Part shown: positions 24,856-33,671 of the stretch, in pieces
Layout of the letters: every line of letters starts with the position of its first letter
How positions within the stretch are numbered: the stretch's first letter is position 1
Assembly (NCBI RefSeq): GCF_024519285.1
Contig: NZ_JAMZCY010000002.1
Coordinates: forward strand, 372,001-436,000
DNA length: 64,000 bases
Source: Cohnella sp. WQ 127256
GTDB taxonomy: Bacteria > Bacillota > Bacilli > Paenibacillales > Paenibacillaceae
Direction of reading: 5' to 3'
Made by a program: the position numbers and the translations under genes
The notes under the pieces: model-generated
Told to the model about the DNA's origin: nothing
Databases searched by the model: none
The model's input: the letters and a program-made list of their open reading frames with translations, nothing else

Positions 24856-26067
24856 GTGGCAAAAAAGAAAAAAGTGAAAAGAATCAACAAGATTCTCCTG
24901 ACTGCGATAGCGGGAATTACGCTTATTTTGGGCGGTTTGGTGGGTTATGTTTATTTTTTCATACTTGAAAAGCCTGCTGAACCGGATAAATGGGTTGCTG
25001 CGGAACGCTATGTCTGGAATAAAATCAAGTTTGACCAGGATGCACAAGTCATTTCTGCCGACGGTTCAGAATACTATTTACTTGCCAATAAGGGAGCAGT
25101 TGCTGAAAATAAATTGATTATTTATTTTTCTGGGGGCGGTGTGGCCTGGGATGCGGTGACTGCCGCGCAGCCGATCAGTCTGAGTAATGTAATGAAGAAC
25201 GGTGAGATCAAATATTACTTTCCGAACATTCCATTCTTCAAAGTAAGTACGCTTGGCGGCCTGTTGAAAAATAATAACCCTGACAATCCGTTCAAGGATT
25301 GGAATATTGTATATATCCCTTATTCTACTGGTGATTTGCATATTGGGAATGCATCCAAGGAATATACGGACGCCAAGGGCAAACCGTTTACAATGCGTTA
25401 CAACGGTCAAGCAAATACGCGCGCAGCACTGGAATGGATTGCAAACCATTTCGCTGCGCCGGAAAAGATCCTCGTTGCGGGAGAAAGCGCCGGAGGATTC
25501 GGGGCTGCTTTCTGGGCGCCTGAGATTGCGAAACGCTACCCGGATTCCCGCATTTATCAATATTCGGATGGCTCCTACTTAAATGCCGACCGCTGGCCGG
25601 AAATTATCGATAACGAATGGAAGGCCAACTTTGCAGCAACCTTTGGTTATGAAGTCCACGGCGATTTGATTTCGTCCGTATTCGCGGCGAACCGCAAGCT
25701 GCTCCCGGACAACGCGGTACTTTTGCAGTCCAATACGCTTTATGATGAGCTGCTGTTCGACTTTGAAAAGGATCTGAATAATGACGTTTCGGACGATGGC
25801 GAATATATACATCGCTGGTCGGCCCGCATGCTGCAATCTGCCGGAGAGCTAACTGAAGAATTGCCAGGCTACTATTATTACATTACTGATTACAGTCTTA
25901 ACGAGAAGACGGGCAGGACACCGCATACACTCTCCCCATTAAATCATTTCTACAAAGCCGAACAGGACGGTGTGAAGCTGATGAAGTGGCTGGACGATGC
26001 CGTGAATAAGGATGAATACTACTCCGTAGGGCGACATTTTCTTCCTCCCAAGCACCTTCACCGATGA
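24856..26067 (+). CDS. Membrane-anchored pectin-acetylesterase-like hydrolase
   Basis: 403 residues from a GTG with only a weak ribosome site. A lysine-rich start and one transmembrane helix (about 10-35) anchor an extracytoplasmic alpha/beta-hydrolase domain. The oxyanion segment IIYFSGGGVAWD and the nucleophile motif AGESAGGFG (Ser211) match the pectinacetylesterase/Notum-like group, which removes acyl groups from polysaccharides or proteins. A likely catalytic His lies in the TLSPLNHF segment near 355-370. No sugar-utilisation genes flank it; its right neighbour is repeat copy E. The substrate is unknown and could be a cell-envelope ester rather than pectin. Confidence 0.8.
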   Translation: MAKKKKVKRINKILLTAIAGITLILGGLVGYVYFFILEKPAEPDKWVAAERYVWNKIKFDQDAQVISADGSEYYLLANKGAVAENKLIIYFSGGGVAWDAVTAAQPISLSNVMKNGEIKYYFPNIPFFKVSTLGGLLKNNNPDNPFKDWNIVYIPYSTGDLHIGNASKEYTDAKGKPFTMRYNGQANTRAALEWIANHFAAPEKILVAGESAGGFGAAFWAPEIAKRYPDSRIYQYSDGSYLNADRWPEIIDNEWKANFAATFGYEVHGDLISSVFAANRKLLPDNAVLLQSNTLYDELLFDFEKDLNNDVSDDGEYIHRWSARMLQSAGELTEELPGYYYYITDYSLNEKTGRTPHTLSPLNHFYKAEQDGVKLMKWLDDAVNKDEYYSVGRHFLPPKHLHR

Positions 26068-26077
26068 TCGCCGGCGC

Positions 26078-26112
26078 GTGAAACCCTATCATAAGTAACG
26101 GCGATTAACCTA
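26078..26112 (+). repeat. Dispersed repeat copy E (TATCATAAGTA family)
   Basis: GTGAAACCC, then TATCATAAGTAACGGCGATTA, 10 bases after the hydrolase stop. This is the rightmost of the five copies; no copy is seen from here to the end of the window. Confidence 0.8.
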
Positions 26113-26128
26113 TATGAGAATGAAGAAG

Positions 26129-26168
26129 GTCCGTACAATTACGTTCGCAGTAATTGGCGGGCTTTTTT
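26129..26168 (+). terminator. Terminator after the hydrolase gene
   Basis: Arms CCGTACAATTAC and GTAATTGGCGG with a short loop are followed by GCTTTTTT. It is separated from the hydrolase stop by repeat copy E. Confidence 0.7.
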
Positions 26169-26320
26169 GTGTCTATGTGCAAGATAGGCAATGTGCAGCT
26201 ATTAGACTATCCCTTTAACCAGAGCGTTTATTTTATTGGAAATAGCCGTATGCTAAAAAAAATTGTAGCAATGAAAAATATGAGGGCTCTCAGTTGTATT
26301 CATAGTGAAAGGGGGCTGAG

Positions 26321-26455
26321 GTGTACAGTTCATTAGAGCTCAATGAATCAGTACAGCAGGCCTTGGATCTATATTCACAAAGCATGATCAAAATTGCCTT
26401 TGCGTATTTGAAAAATATAGCTGACGCAGAAGAGGTGACTCAGGAGGGACGGTAG
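26321..26455 (+). pseudogene. 5' fragment of an ECF sigma factor gene
   Basis: An AGGGGG ribosome-site-like stretch precedes GTG 26321. The 44 codons encode LNESVQQALDLYSQSMIKIA and then FAYLKNIADAEEVTQEGR, which is the region 2.1-2.2 signature of extracytoplasmic-function sigma factors (YLKN-ADAEEV-Q). The frame ends at a stop where region 2.3 should begin. Everything downstream of that is gone, so the gene is not functional. Confidence 0.7.
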
Positions 26456-26578
26456 GGACATGACTTGCAAGAGGGCGCTTTATCTTAAAAGAGAAGATTG
26501 GAGGCTTAAGTGGGTACAAAATCTTATTGCAAATTGGATATTGATGGTATAAGTTATAAGGAGTTGAATCGCATATAA

Positions 26579-26672
26579 GAAACGGGTGCTTGATGAAGTC
26601 AGGCTGAGATTGCGACCGTATGTCGCTGACCGTCGATCTGATCTGGGTAATGCCAGCGTAGAGACACTTTAC
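26579..26672 (+). ncRNA. TPP (thiamine pyrophosphate) riboswitch
   Basis: The THI-box landmarks are present in order: ACGGGTGC, then GGCTGAGAT, GACCGTCGATCTGATCTGGGT in part, and the closing TAATGCCAGCGTAGAGA. It sits directly before a thiamine-type ECF transporter operon. The GCGTAGAG strand can pair with CTCTACG of the downstream terminator, giving a clear anti-terminator. Confidence 0.97.
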
Positions 26673-26705
26673 ATTTGTCGTGCATCTTTCTTTGATGCCG
26701 CACGC

Positions 26706-26733
26706 TGCCTACCCTCTACGGGTGGGCTTTTTT
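26706..26733 (+). terminator. TPP-riboswitch terminator
   Basis: GCCTACCC and GGGTGGGC form an eight-base stem with loop TCTAC, followed by TTTTTT. The loop strand CTCTACG is complementary to GCGTAGAG at the end of the aptamer, so ligand-free folding disrupts it. Confidence 0.9.
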
Positions 26734-26788
26734 ATTACCCGTTATGCATTCGCTAAATTCTAGTTTGGCGGAAGGAAGATGTTGGAGT

Positions 26789-27412
26789 ATGGCAGCAGAA
26801 ACAGTACAAGGACAGGGACAAGGAACAAGATCAAGAGGGTTGAAGCTGACCGACATTCTGGTCACGATTGTGATTGCGGTCGTATTCGGGATCATCTACA
26901 AGGTGTGGGGTCCAATGTATGACGTTGTAAAACCGCTAGGAGTGCACGCTGAGCAGACGATTTACGGAATGTGGTTCATCGCTGGGACCTTTGCATTTCT
27001 AGTTGTCCGTAAGCCGGGAGTAGCCGTATTAGCAGAGGTAGCTGCCGCAAGCATAAGTGCTCTTCTAGGGAGCGAGTGGGGGATTTCGACCTTGTATTAT
27101 GGTGTGCTACAAGGGCTTGGCGCCGAAATCATTTTCGCCATCTTCCTATATCGTAACGCCTCTGTGTGGGTTGTATCTTTGGCGGCAATTGGAGCGGCAG
27201 CGGGTTCTCTCGTATTGGATTTCGGTTACGGATATATTGAATCCCTGTCGACATGGAATTATACATTGCTCATTGGGCTTAGAGTGCTTGGGAGTATCGT
27301 CATTGCGGGAATCTTTGCCTACAGCTTGTCGAAGGCACTTGAGTTGACGGGTGTGACGAAGGTGTTCAGACCAGCTAGCAAGAAGGATTACGAGGCATTG
27401 AACAGGGTATGA
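26789..27412 (+). CDS. ykoE: Thiamine-type ECF transporter, substrate-binding S component
   Basis: 207 residues from ATG 26789, preferred because GGAAGGAAG lies 10 bases upstream; an in-frame ATG at 26744 lacks a ribosome site. Five to six hydrophobic helices start with LKLTDILVTIVIAVVFGIIY and include the conserved GPMYDVVKPLGVHAEQTIYGMWF region of the YkoE family, which binds thiamine or its hydroxymethylpyrimidine precursor. It is the first gene behind the TPP riboswitch and overlaps the ATPase gene start by four bases. It forms a dedicated (group I) ECF transporter with the next two genes. Confidence 0.92.
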   Translation: MAAETVQGQGQGTRSRGLKLTDILVTIVIAVVFGIIYKVWGPMYDVVKPLGVHAEQTIYGMWFIAGTFAFLVVRKPGVAVLAEVAAASISALLGSEWGISTLYYGVLQGLGAEIIFAIFLYRNASVWVVSLAAIGAAAGSLVLDFGYGYIESLSTWNYTLLIGLRVLGSIVIAGIFAYSLSKALELTGVTKVFRPASKKDYEALNRV

Positions 27413-28863
27413 TGTCTGCACCCGAGATGGCGACTAGCGTGTCTAACCTAAGGCTTAAATTTTCTGGAGAGGACGCCTTGTTATTTAAGGGCGTTTCTCT
27501 TGCTTTTCGTAAGGGAGAAAAGGTGCTACTGCTTGGACCGAGTGGCTGTGGGAAATCGACCTTTCTTCAGGTGCTGAGTGGACTGATTCCAGGGTCTATT
27601 GAGGTACCGATGATAGCAGACGATATTGTCATTCCTGAGCGATGGGGATATGTGTTCCAAGATCCAGACACGCAATTTTGCATGCCTTATGTGGATGAAG
27701 AGTTGGCATTCGTCCTTGAAAATATGCAGATTTCCCGTGAGGAGATGCCGACCTTGATCCGGCGATACCTAGATCAGGTTGGCCTTAATCTACAGGGGAG
27801 CCACGTCCTCATTCAAACGTTATCCCAAGGCATGAAGCAACGGCTTGCTATCGCTTCCGTACTTGCAATGGCTCCGGATGTTCTATTCCTAGACGAGCCA
27901 ACAGCTTTGCTGGACAATCAAGGAACGGAGCAGATATGGGCAACGATTAGGTCTATCGCTCAAGACAAAACATTGATCGTAGTCGAGCACAAGATTGAGG
28001 GTGTTCTCGATCTCTTTGATCGAATCGTGGTGTTTTCTCCGGAAGGAGCTGTTATTGCGGATGGTGCTCCACTACAAATTTTCCCACAATATAGAACTGA
28101 GCTTAAGGAATACGGCATTTGGTATCCAGGTGTTTGGGAGGATTACATTGAACATAAAACCCCAAGGGTACTGAAGGATGACCGCATAGCTAGTGTTCGA
28201 TCCGAACCTCTGCTTGAGATGAACGGTTTTCGCGGTAAACGTGGGGATGCTTCTGTGATAGAGATAGAGGAGGCAACTGTTAAGCCTGGGCAATGGATTG
28301 GTATCATAGGAGACAACGGGGCGGGTAAGAGCTCCCTATTACTCTCCATTATGCGTCTCATCAAGACGGAAGGGATCTGTAAAGTTAACGGCCTGCAACT
28401 AAATCGAGTAGAGCAAGCAGCTGAGCATATCGCGTTCGTGTTTCAAAATCCGGAGTTTCAGTTTGTCACACATTCCGTACGTAACGAGATAGAATATTCC
28501 CTTCTGATAGAAGGGATAAGCCCCGCGATTCGTCAGGCAAAATCGGATGAACTTATAGAGGGGCTACACTTACAGGCTGTCGCGAGCTCTCATCCTTACC
28601 AGCTGTCCATGGGGCAGAAGCGTCGCTTAAGTGTCGCCTCGGCAATGATACGTGGGCAGCAAGTATTGCTACTCGATGAACCAACCTTTGGATTAGATGC
28701 GCGAAACACGTTCTCCTTGCTAGAGAAGCTGGAGCAACTTCGTTCTGAAGGGACGTCTATCCTCATGGTTACCCATGACTCTCGCATTGTGGAGCATTTC
28801 TGCACGGAGCAATGGCATATCGTAGACGGGAGACTTACCGATGCAATTAACCTTTCCCCATAG
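27409..28863 (+). CDS. ykoD: ECF transporter ATPase, tandem ABC domains
   Basis: 484 residues with two fused nucleotide-binding domains. Domain 1 has Walker A GPSGCGKST, signature LSQGMKQR and Walker B VLFLDEPTA. Domain 2 has GDNGAGKSS, LSMGQKRR and VLLLDEPTF. Both carry the Q loop (FQDPDTQF, FQNPEFQF) and the H loop His (VVEHK, VTHDS). This fused arrangement replaces the EcfA-EcfA' heterodimer and powers uptake through YkoE/YkoC. The start overlaps the ykoE stop and its 3' end overlaps ykoC by 23 bases, so the three are translationally coupled and controlled together by the TPP riboswitch. Confidence 0.95.
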   Translation: MMSAPEMATSVSNLRLKFSGEDALLFKGVSLAFRKGEKVLLLGPSGCGKSTFLQVLSGLIPGSIEVPMIADDIVIPERWGYVFQDPDTQFCMPYVDEELAFVLENMQISREEMPTLIRRYLDQVGLNLQGSHVLIQTLSQGMKQRLAIASVLAMAPDVLFLDEPTALLDNQGTEQIWATIRSIAQDKTLIVVEHKIEGVLDLFDRIVVFSPEGAVIADGAPLQIFPQYRTELKEYGIWYPGVWEDYIEHKTPRVLKDDRIASVRSEPLLEMNGFRGKRGDASVIEIEEATVKPGQWIGIIGDNGAGKSSLLLSIMRLIKTEGICKVNGLQLNRVEQAAEHIAFVFQNPEFQFVTHSVRNEIEYSLLIEGISPAIRQAKSDELIEGLHLQAVASSHPYQLSMGQKRRLSVASAMIRGQQVLLLDEPTFGLDARNTFSLLEKLEQLRSEGTSILMVTHDSRIVEHFCTEQWHIVDGRLTDAINLSP

Positions 28864-29632
28864 AGAAACCTGGCTCCATCAAGTGAATCCGACGCTTAAG
28901 ATTGTTCTCTTCTCGTTATGGTTTTTGGCGGTTATCCTCATACACAATTTTAACGTCATGCTGAATGTAGCTATCGGATCCTTGCTGCTACTGCCATGGT
29001 CCGGTCATCCGTGGAAAAGGCTACTTCTGTATGCTACACCCTTCTTACTCGTTTTCGTATCTACTTCGACGGGGATGATGTTCTTCGGCAAGGGGGAGAC
29101 GGATTGGTTTCGATGGGGATTAGTGAACATTACGGAAGAAAGCTTCTACCGCGGATTGCATCTTGGCTTCAGGGCACTTAGTATGGCGGCAGTCGGACTT
29201 TTGTTCGGTTTAACTACGCGTCCGGTTCGATTATTTTATTCGTTAATGCAACAGGGAAGGTTGGCACCCAAATATGCCTACAGCTTCTTGGCTGCATTAC
29301 GATTGGTACCCATTATTATCGACGAATTTCAAACGTTACGTCATGCATTGAAGATCAGGGGAATGCGCAAACGAGGATGGTTCATCGGCTTTTACCAGCT
29401 TGTGCATAGATACGCTATCCCTCTGCTCGCGCAAAGTATACGTCGAGCCCATCGTATAGCAGTGGCAATGGAAGCTAAGGGATTTGCCGGAAGAGCCAAG
29501 AGGACCTATTATTATAGTATTGGATTTTCCTACAGAGATATCGTGTTTGTCACCTATACGCTCGCTGTGTTTGGGGTGGCGTTTCTGGCGGGGACCTATT
29601 GGCCTTACTTAGACATTATCGATGTACGCTAA
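28841..29632 (+). CDS. ykoC: ECF transporter transmembrane T component
   Basis: 263 residues with about five transmembrane helices. The two conserved coupling motifs that contact the ATPases are seen as ALKIRGMRKRGW and AVAMEAKGFAGRAKR (the A-R-G and A-x-G boxes of EcfT proteins). The N-terminus begins LTFPHRETWLHQVNPTLKIV with the typical LDPRTK-like region modified to VNPTLK. It is the last gene of the riboswitch-controlled ECF module; the IF-3-like gene follows after 41 bases. Confidence 0.93.
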   Translation: MQLTFPHRETWLHQVNPTLKIVLFSLWFLAVILIHNFNVMLNVAIGSLLLLPWSGHPWKRLLLYATPFLLVFVSTSTGMMFFGKGETDWFRWGLVNITEESFYRGLHLGFRALSMAAVGLLFGLTTRPVRLFYSLMQQGRLAPKYAYSFLAALRLVPIIIDEFQTLRHALKIRGMRKRGWFIGFYQLVHRYAIPLLAQSIRRAHRIAVAMEAKGFAGRAKRTYYYSIGFSYRDIVFVTYTLAVFGVAFLAGTYWPYLDIIDVR

Positions 29633-29673
29633 ACGAATTTCTATGCTCGTAGGACAGTTGGAGGTCATAACGA

Positions 29674-30162
29674 ATGATAATTATGAATGAGAAAATAAAA
29701 GCATCAGAGGTACTGCTAACAGGTGTTAGAGGTGAGGATCTGGGAGTTGTATCGAGGGATGAAGCTCTGGCTTTAGCTCGTAAGCTGAAGGTCGACCTCG
29801 TGTGCACTTCTTTGTTCAGCAGTCCTCCTCCTTGCAAGCTGGTTACGCGAGGTGCTGCCAAGCAAGAGGCGGCGAAGGGGAAACAGGACGAACGGAAGAA
29901 GGATCAACCACTTAAGTTGAAAGAGATTAGGGTGACGGCCAATATTGAGGATCATGATTATGATACGAAACAACGACAAGCTCAGAAGCTACTTGCTTCA
30001 GGCAATGCAGTTCAATTGATCGTTAAGATTCAGGGCAAAGAGGGACCGAAGGCCAAGGAATTGCTTGAGCGATTATTGAAGGATCTTGCGGCTAATGGCA
30101 AGCGAGAGTCGGGTATCCAATTGAGCGGAAAGCAAGCTGCCGTTCGGGTCAATCCGCTGTGA
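29674..30162 (+). CDS. Divergent translation initiation factor IF-3 paralogue
   Basis: 162 residues behind TGGAGGTC. The whole IF-3 outline is present: the N-terminal MNEKIKASEVLLTGVRGEDLGVVSRDEALALARKLKVDLV and the C-terminal KEIRVTANIEDHDYDTKQRQAQKLLASGNAVQLIV. Several landmark residues are changed. The PPVCRIMDYGKF linker entry becomes PPPCKLVTRGAAK, and the VRFRGRE ribosome-contact loop becomes VKIQGKEG. Canonical IF-3 blocks 50S joining and checks the start codon; it is normally encoded with rpmI-rplT, which are absent here. This is therefore a second, probably specialised copy. It may be co-transcribed with the thiamine transporter, since no terminator is visible in the 41-base gap. Confidence 0.85.
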   Translation: MIIMNEKIKASEVLLTGVRGEDLGVVSRDEALALARKLKVDLVCTSLFSSPPPCKLVTRGAAKQEAAKGKQDERKKDQPLKLKEIRVTANIEDHDYDTKQRQAQKLLASGNAVQLIVKIQGKEGPKAKELLERLLKDLAANGKRESGIQLSGKQAAVRVNPL

Positions 30163-30201
30163 GATGGTGAAATGGTAATTTGAAAAAAGGGGATAACAAC
30201 T

Positions 30202-31278
30202 ATGATTATAGATAAGCTCATAATTCCTGAACATATTGTCAATGAAGTGCGTAACAACGTAGACAACAACGAAAATGCGGGCAGGCTTACACCGCAAATA
30301 TTAGAGTATATATATGAAGCGAAGTTATTCAAGCTGTTCGTTCCGGAAGCTTTGAACGGACTTATGCTACCTTTACCAGAAGCTTTACGTGTATTCGAGA
30401 AAGCAGCTTGGATCGATGGGAGCTTCGGATGGTTGGTCACGATTGGCTCTGGGGGTGGATTTTTCGCGGCAACGTTGCCGCCGGTGCAATCAAAGCTATT
30501 ATTCGAAGGGGCAAATGCTGTCGTTGCGGGTAGCGGTCATGCAAACGGAATCGCAAAGCCGGTTGACGGGGGATACATCGTAAGTGGGCAATGGAAATAT
30601 TGCAGCGGCTCCACCTATGCAAGCTTGTTCACCGCGAATTGCCGACTGGAAGATCAACAGGGAGAGGAAGTTGGAATTCGCTCCTTCGCCTTCCTGCCCG
30701 AACAGGTTAATATTATCCGTGATTGGAATTCCTTCGGATTAAAGGCGACGGAAAGCCATTCGATATCGGTGAAGGATGCGTTTGTTCCGTTAGAGCGCAC
30801 ATTCGATATTATGAGTACTCCTAACTATGAGGATCCCATTTATCGATATCCGTTCATGCCGTTTGCTCAAACTTCTTTTGCGGCCGTATGCCTCGGTATT
30901 TGTCGTCACTTTCTGGAGGAAGCACGCGCTTTCGCGGTGGCCAGACAAGAAGATTGGGCGCAAACACGCCCTCAACGACTAGAAGCCTTGTGTAGCCTTG
31001 TTCAGGAGTCAGAGAACTCCTTAGAGACTGTGGCGCGGAAGTTCTATGAAACGGTGGATCGTACATGGTCTGAATTTGTGAGAAACGGGACGATGTCGGA
31101 GCAGCAACAGCTTGAAGTCGGACAGACCTGCCAAGCATTGGCTAGAAATACATTAGACCATGCGCATGCGATTTTCCCGTTCCTCGGGATGACGGTATTA
31201 ATGGAAGATACCTTGATGAATAGGTTGTGGCGGGATTTACACACGGCTACTCAGCATTCGGTACTGGCATCGGTATAA
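30202..31278 (+). CDS. Acyl-CoA-dehydrogenase-fold flavin monooxygenase-like protein
   Basis: 358 residues. The N-terminal helical domain contains GRLTPQILEYIYEAKLFKLF and then FVPEALNGLMLPLPEALRVF. A middle beta domain contains GGYIVSGQWKYCSGSTYASLF, the usual G-W-x-f-x-S-G segment of the group D (two-component) monooxygenases such as HsaA and DszC. A C-terminal four-helix domain follows and ends MNRLWRDLHTATQHSVL, close to the RxxRDxxxxxxH signature of this subgroup. It lacks the catalytic Glu pattern of true acyl-CoA dehydrogenases. Such enzymes need reduced flavin from a partner reductase, and none is adjacent. It converges with the molybdopterin oxidoreductase gene, whose stop is five bases away. 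Confidence 0.85.
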   Translation: MIIDKLIIPEHIVNEVRNNVDNNENAGRLTPQILEYIYEAKLFKLFVPEALNGLMLPLPEALRVFEKAAWIDGSFGWLVTIGSGGGFFAATLPPVQSKLLFEGANAVVAGSGHANGIAKPVDGGYIVSGQWKYCSGSTYASLFTANCRLEDQQGEEVGIRSFAFLPEQVNIIRDWNSFGLKATESHSISVKDAFVPLERTFDIMSTPNYEDPIYRYPFMPFAQTSFAAVCLGICRHFLEEARAFAVARQEDWAQTRPQRLEALCSLVQESENSLETVARKFYETVDRTWSEFVRNGTMSEQQQLEVGQTCQALARNTLDHAHAIFPFLGMTVLMEDTLMNRLWRDLHTATQHSVLASV

Positions 31279-31282
31279 CACG

Positions 31283-33319
31283 TTAGAGCTTCTCCATGTC
31301 CACCCGAGTGGAGAAGAAGGTTGCCCCACCGCCCATATCGGATAACCTCTGTGATGTCAGGCTGTTGATTGCCTGAACACCTTCATTGCCGTGCTCCCAC
31401 CATAAGCCTTGGGTGACGAGCACGCCGGGCAATACGTTATTCGCGACTTTGACGACAATCTCACATTGTCCACGATCGTTCCATATACGAACCCGATCCC
31501 CATGCTGCAGCCCTCTGGCTGCGGCATCTTCAGCATTCATATCCGCCATCGGTTGCTTCTCCAGCTTCTTCAGTCGATCCTGATTCCCGAATGTCGAATT
31601 GATAAAGCTGTGATTCGGCCCAGACACGAGTAAGTAAGGGAAAACCTCAGGCTCCTGGAGTGGGACGTATTCAGGAACAGGAGGGAGACCCGCACGTAGC
31701 ATGGCTTTCGAATATAGCTCTATTTTGCCGGATGGAGTTGGGATCTTATCAGGAAACAGCGAAGGCCGATTCAGCTTCATTTTCGCCCAGCCCTCCCGCT
31801 TCAGCTCCTCATAAGTTAGACCATCTAAAAAAGGAGTATTAAGGTCCAAAGCCTGTCGAATCATTTGCTCTTCGGTAATGTCGAAAATGTCCGGCTCAAA
31901 ACCCATGCGCATGCCAAGCTCTTTGAATAACGTAAAGTTAGATTTGCATTCTCCCATAACTTCGATGATCGGTTCGTGCAGCTGTAGGTATAAGTGCCAG
32001 TAGGAGGAGTACAGATCACGATTTTCAAAGTGGCTCGTGGCGGGTAGAACGATATCCGCGTAACGGCAAGTGTCGGTCAAGAATAAGTCGTGCACGACGG
32101 TGAACAAATCTTTCCTCAATAAGCCCTGCCGCACTTTATTCTGGTCGGGAGCGACAACGGCTGGGTTGCTATTATATACGAAGAGGAAATCTACGGAGGG
32201 TTCTGCAGCAAGCAAAGCTTCTCCAAGACGGTTCATATTAATGGAGCGCACGTTGCGATCGGGTAACAGATCAGGCCGCTCTATCTCATAGCTGTTCAAG
32301 GAGGAATAATAACCGTTGCCTTTAAGTGCTCCACCACCGAGGACTCCCCATTGGCCGGTTAATGCGGGCAAGCATACAATTGCACGAACGGCCATTCCGC
32401 CATTGTCGTGATGCTGCAAGCCGTTGCCGATCCGTATGAAGGATGGAGCAGCTGTACCGTACTCTCGAGCAAGCTTGATGATCACATCGACGGGTATACC
32501 CGTAATTTGCGAGACTTTCTCTGGAGGATACAATTCAGCTTGAGTAATAAGCTCCTCATATCCCGTTGTGTACTTCTCTAGAAACGATACGTCCGTCATT
32601 CCCTCTTTAATGAGGATATGCATCATCCCAAGCGCTAGAGCCGTGTCAGTACCGGGTAAGATTGGAATGAATTCATCCGCCCATTTGGAGGTTCTGTTCC
32701 GGTGGACGTCTATATGTACGATTTTGGCTCCACGCTTACGAGCCTCCGTTAAATACATGACCTGATGCATGTTTGTAGAAACCAGATTACATCCCCATAC
32801 GAGCACGTACTTCGAGTGTATCGTGTCCTCGGGATCGATTCCGGCTGAGGCGCCCATCGTATAGTTGTAACCGGCTGACCCTGCAGCATTGCATATCGTT
32901 CTTTCAAGCTGGCTTGCACCAAGTCGATGGAAGAACCGTCGATCCATTCCTTCGGCATTTAGAATTCCCATGTTTCCATAAAAGCTATAAGGGAGTATGG
33001 TTTCTGCACCCTTGTCGGATATCGCAGCTTTTATTCGCTTAGTCATTTCTTCATAAGCTTCATCCCAGGTGATACGTTCGAATTCTAGCGTGCCTTTGGG
33101 ACCAACTCGACGCAAGGGATGAAGAAGTCGATCGGGATGATAGACTCTTTCATTCAAATTCCGAACTTTATTACATATCGCACCCTGGGTTACTGGGTGG
33201 TCGGGATTGCCGTCGATCGACACGATGGTGTTATTCTCCATTCGTACATTCAAGCTACAGGTATCTGGACAATCGAATGGACAGACTGACCTGACTACCG
33301 TGCTTTCGTTTGTTGTCAT
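31283..33319 (-). CDS. Molybdopterin-dependent oxidoreductase with N-terminal 4Fe-4S site
   Basis: 678 residues from ATG 33319 with GGAG 12 bases upstream; in-frame starts at 33337 and 33364 (TTG) are alternatives. The iron-sulphur site is Cys13, Cys17, Cys21 and Cys49 (VCPFDCPDTC...GAICNK). The central MGD-binding regions include LVWGCNLVSTNMHQ and RIGNGLQHHDNGG, and the C-terminal barrel has GDRVRIWNDRGQCEI. It belongs to the DMSO-reductase superfamily, in the group of single-subunit formate-dehydrogenase/BisC-like proteins with unassigned substrates. No membrane anchor, Tat leader or electron-transfer subunit is seen, so it is probably cytoplasmic. No molybdenum-cofactor gene lies nearby. 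Confidence 0.9.
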   Translation of the reverse strand: MTTNESTVVRSVCPFDCPDTCSLNVRMENNTIVSIDGNPDHPVTQGAICNKVRNLNERVYHPDRLLHPLRRVGPKGTLEFERITWDEAYEEMTKRIKAAISDKGAETILPYSFYGNMGILNAEGMDRRFFHRLGASQLERTICNAAGSAGYNYTMGASAGIDPEDTIHSKYVLVWGCNLVSTNMHQVMYLTEARKRGAKIVHIDVHRNRTSKWADEFIPILPGTDTALALGMMHILIKEGMTDVSFLEKYTTGYEELITQAELYPPEKVSQITGIPVDVIIKLAREYGTAAPSFIRIGNGLQHHDNGGMAVRAIVCLPALTGQWGVLGGGALKGNGYYSSLNSYEIERPDLLPDRNVRSINMNRLGEALLAAEPSVDFLFVYNSNPAVVAPDQNKVRQGLLRKDLFTVVHDLFLTDTCRYADIVLPATSHFENRDLYSSYWHLYLQLHEPIIEVMGECKSNFTLFKELGMRMGFEPDIFDITEEQMIRQALDLNTPFLDGLTYEELKREGWAKMKLNRPSLFPDKIPTPSGKIELYSKAMLRAGLPPVPEYVPLQEPEVFPYLLVSGPNHSFINSTFGNQDRLKKLEKQPMADMNAEDAAARGLQHGDRVRIWNDRGQCEIVVKVANNVLPGVLVTQGLWWEHGNEGVQAINSLTSQRLSDMGGGATFFSTRVDMEKL

Positions 33320-33504
33320 GCTACATTCACGCTCCATTCCTTCATAGAAGTAATTATATCGCAAAGCGCGGGGGAGATGAGAGCCCTTCGCATAAGATCT
33401 TTAATAACGGCTATCCTAAACAAGCTACGCTTGTAAATAAAGGGGTGGCAAGGTGTTGTTTGGAACAAAGGAGTTGTGGAAATGAAATTGTCAGGAGATT
33501 AAGT

Positions 33505-33533
33505 TTGCTTTTTAATCAGGAACCTGTTATAGT
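33505..33533 (+). promoter_or_regulatory. SigA-type promoter of the cold-shock gene
   Basis: TTGCTT, a 17-base spacer and TATAGT, with transcription expected to start about 130 bases before the csp start codon. A leader this long is typical of cold-shock mRNAs. The rest of the 33.3-33.67 kb spacer shows no supported gene. Confidence 0.65.
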
Positions 33534-33671
33534 AAAAACTATCGAAATCGTGACCTGGATTCACAAAATGGAAAGGGTTATTATTTTGGAAGCGACCTTT
33601 TTCATGGTGTGGATTTTTTATTCGTATGAATAAAAAAGTTCATGAGGCAATAGAAGTTGGAGGTGAATTAC

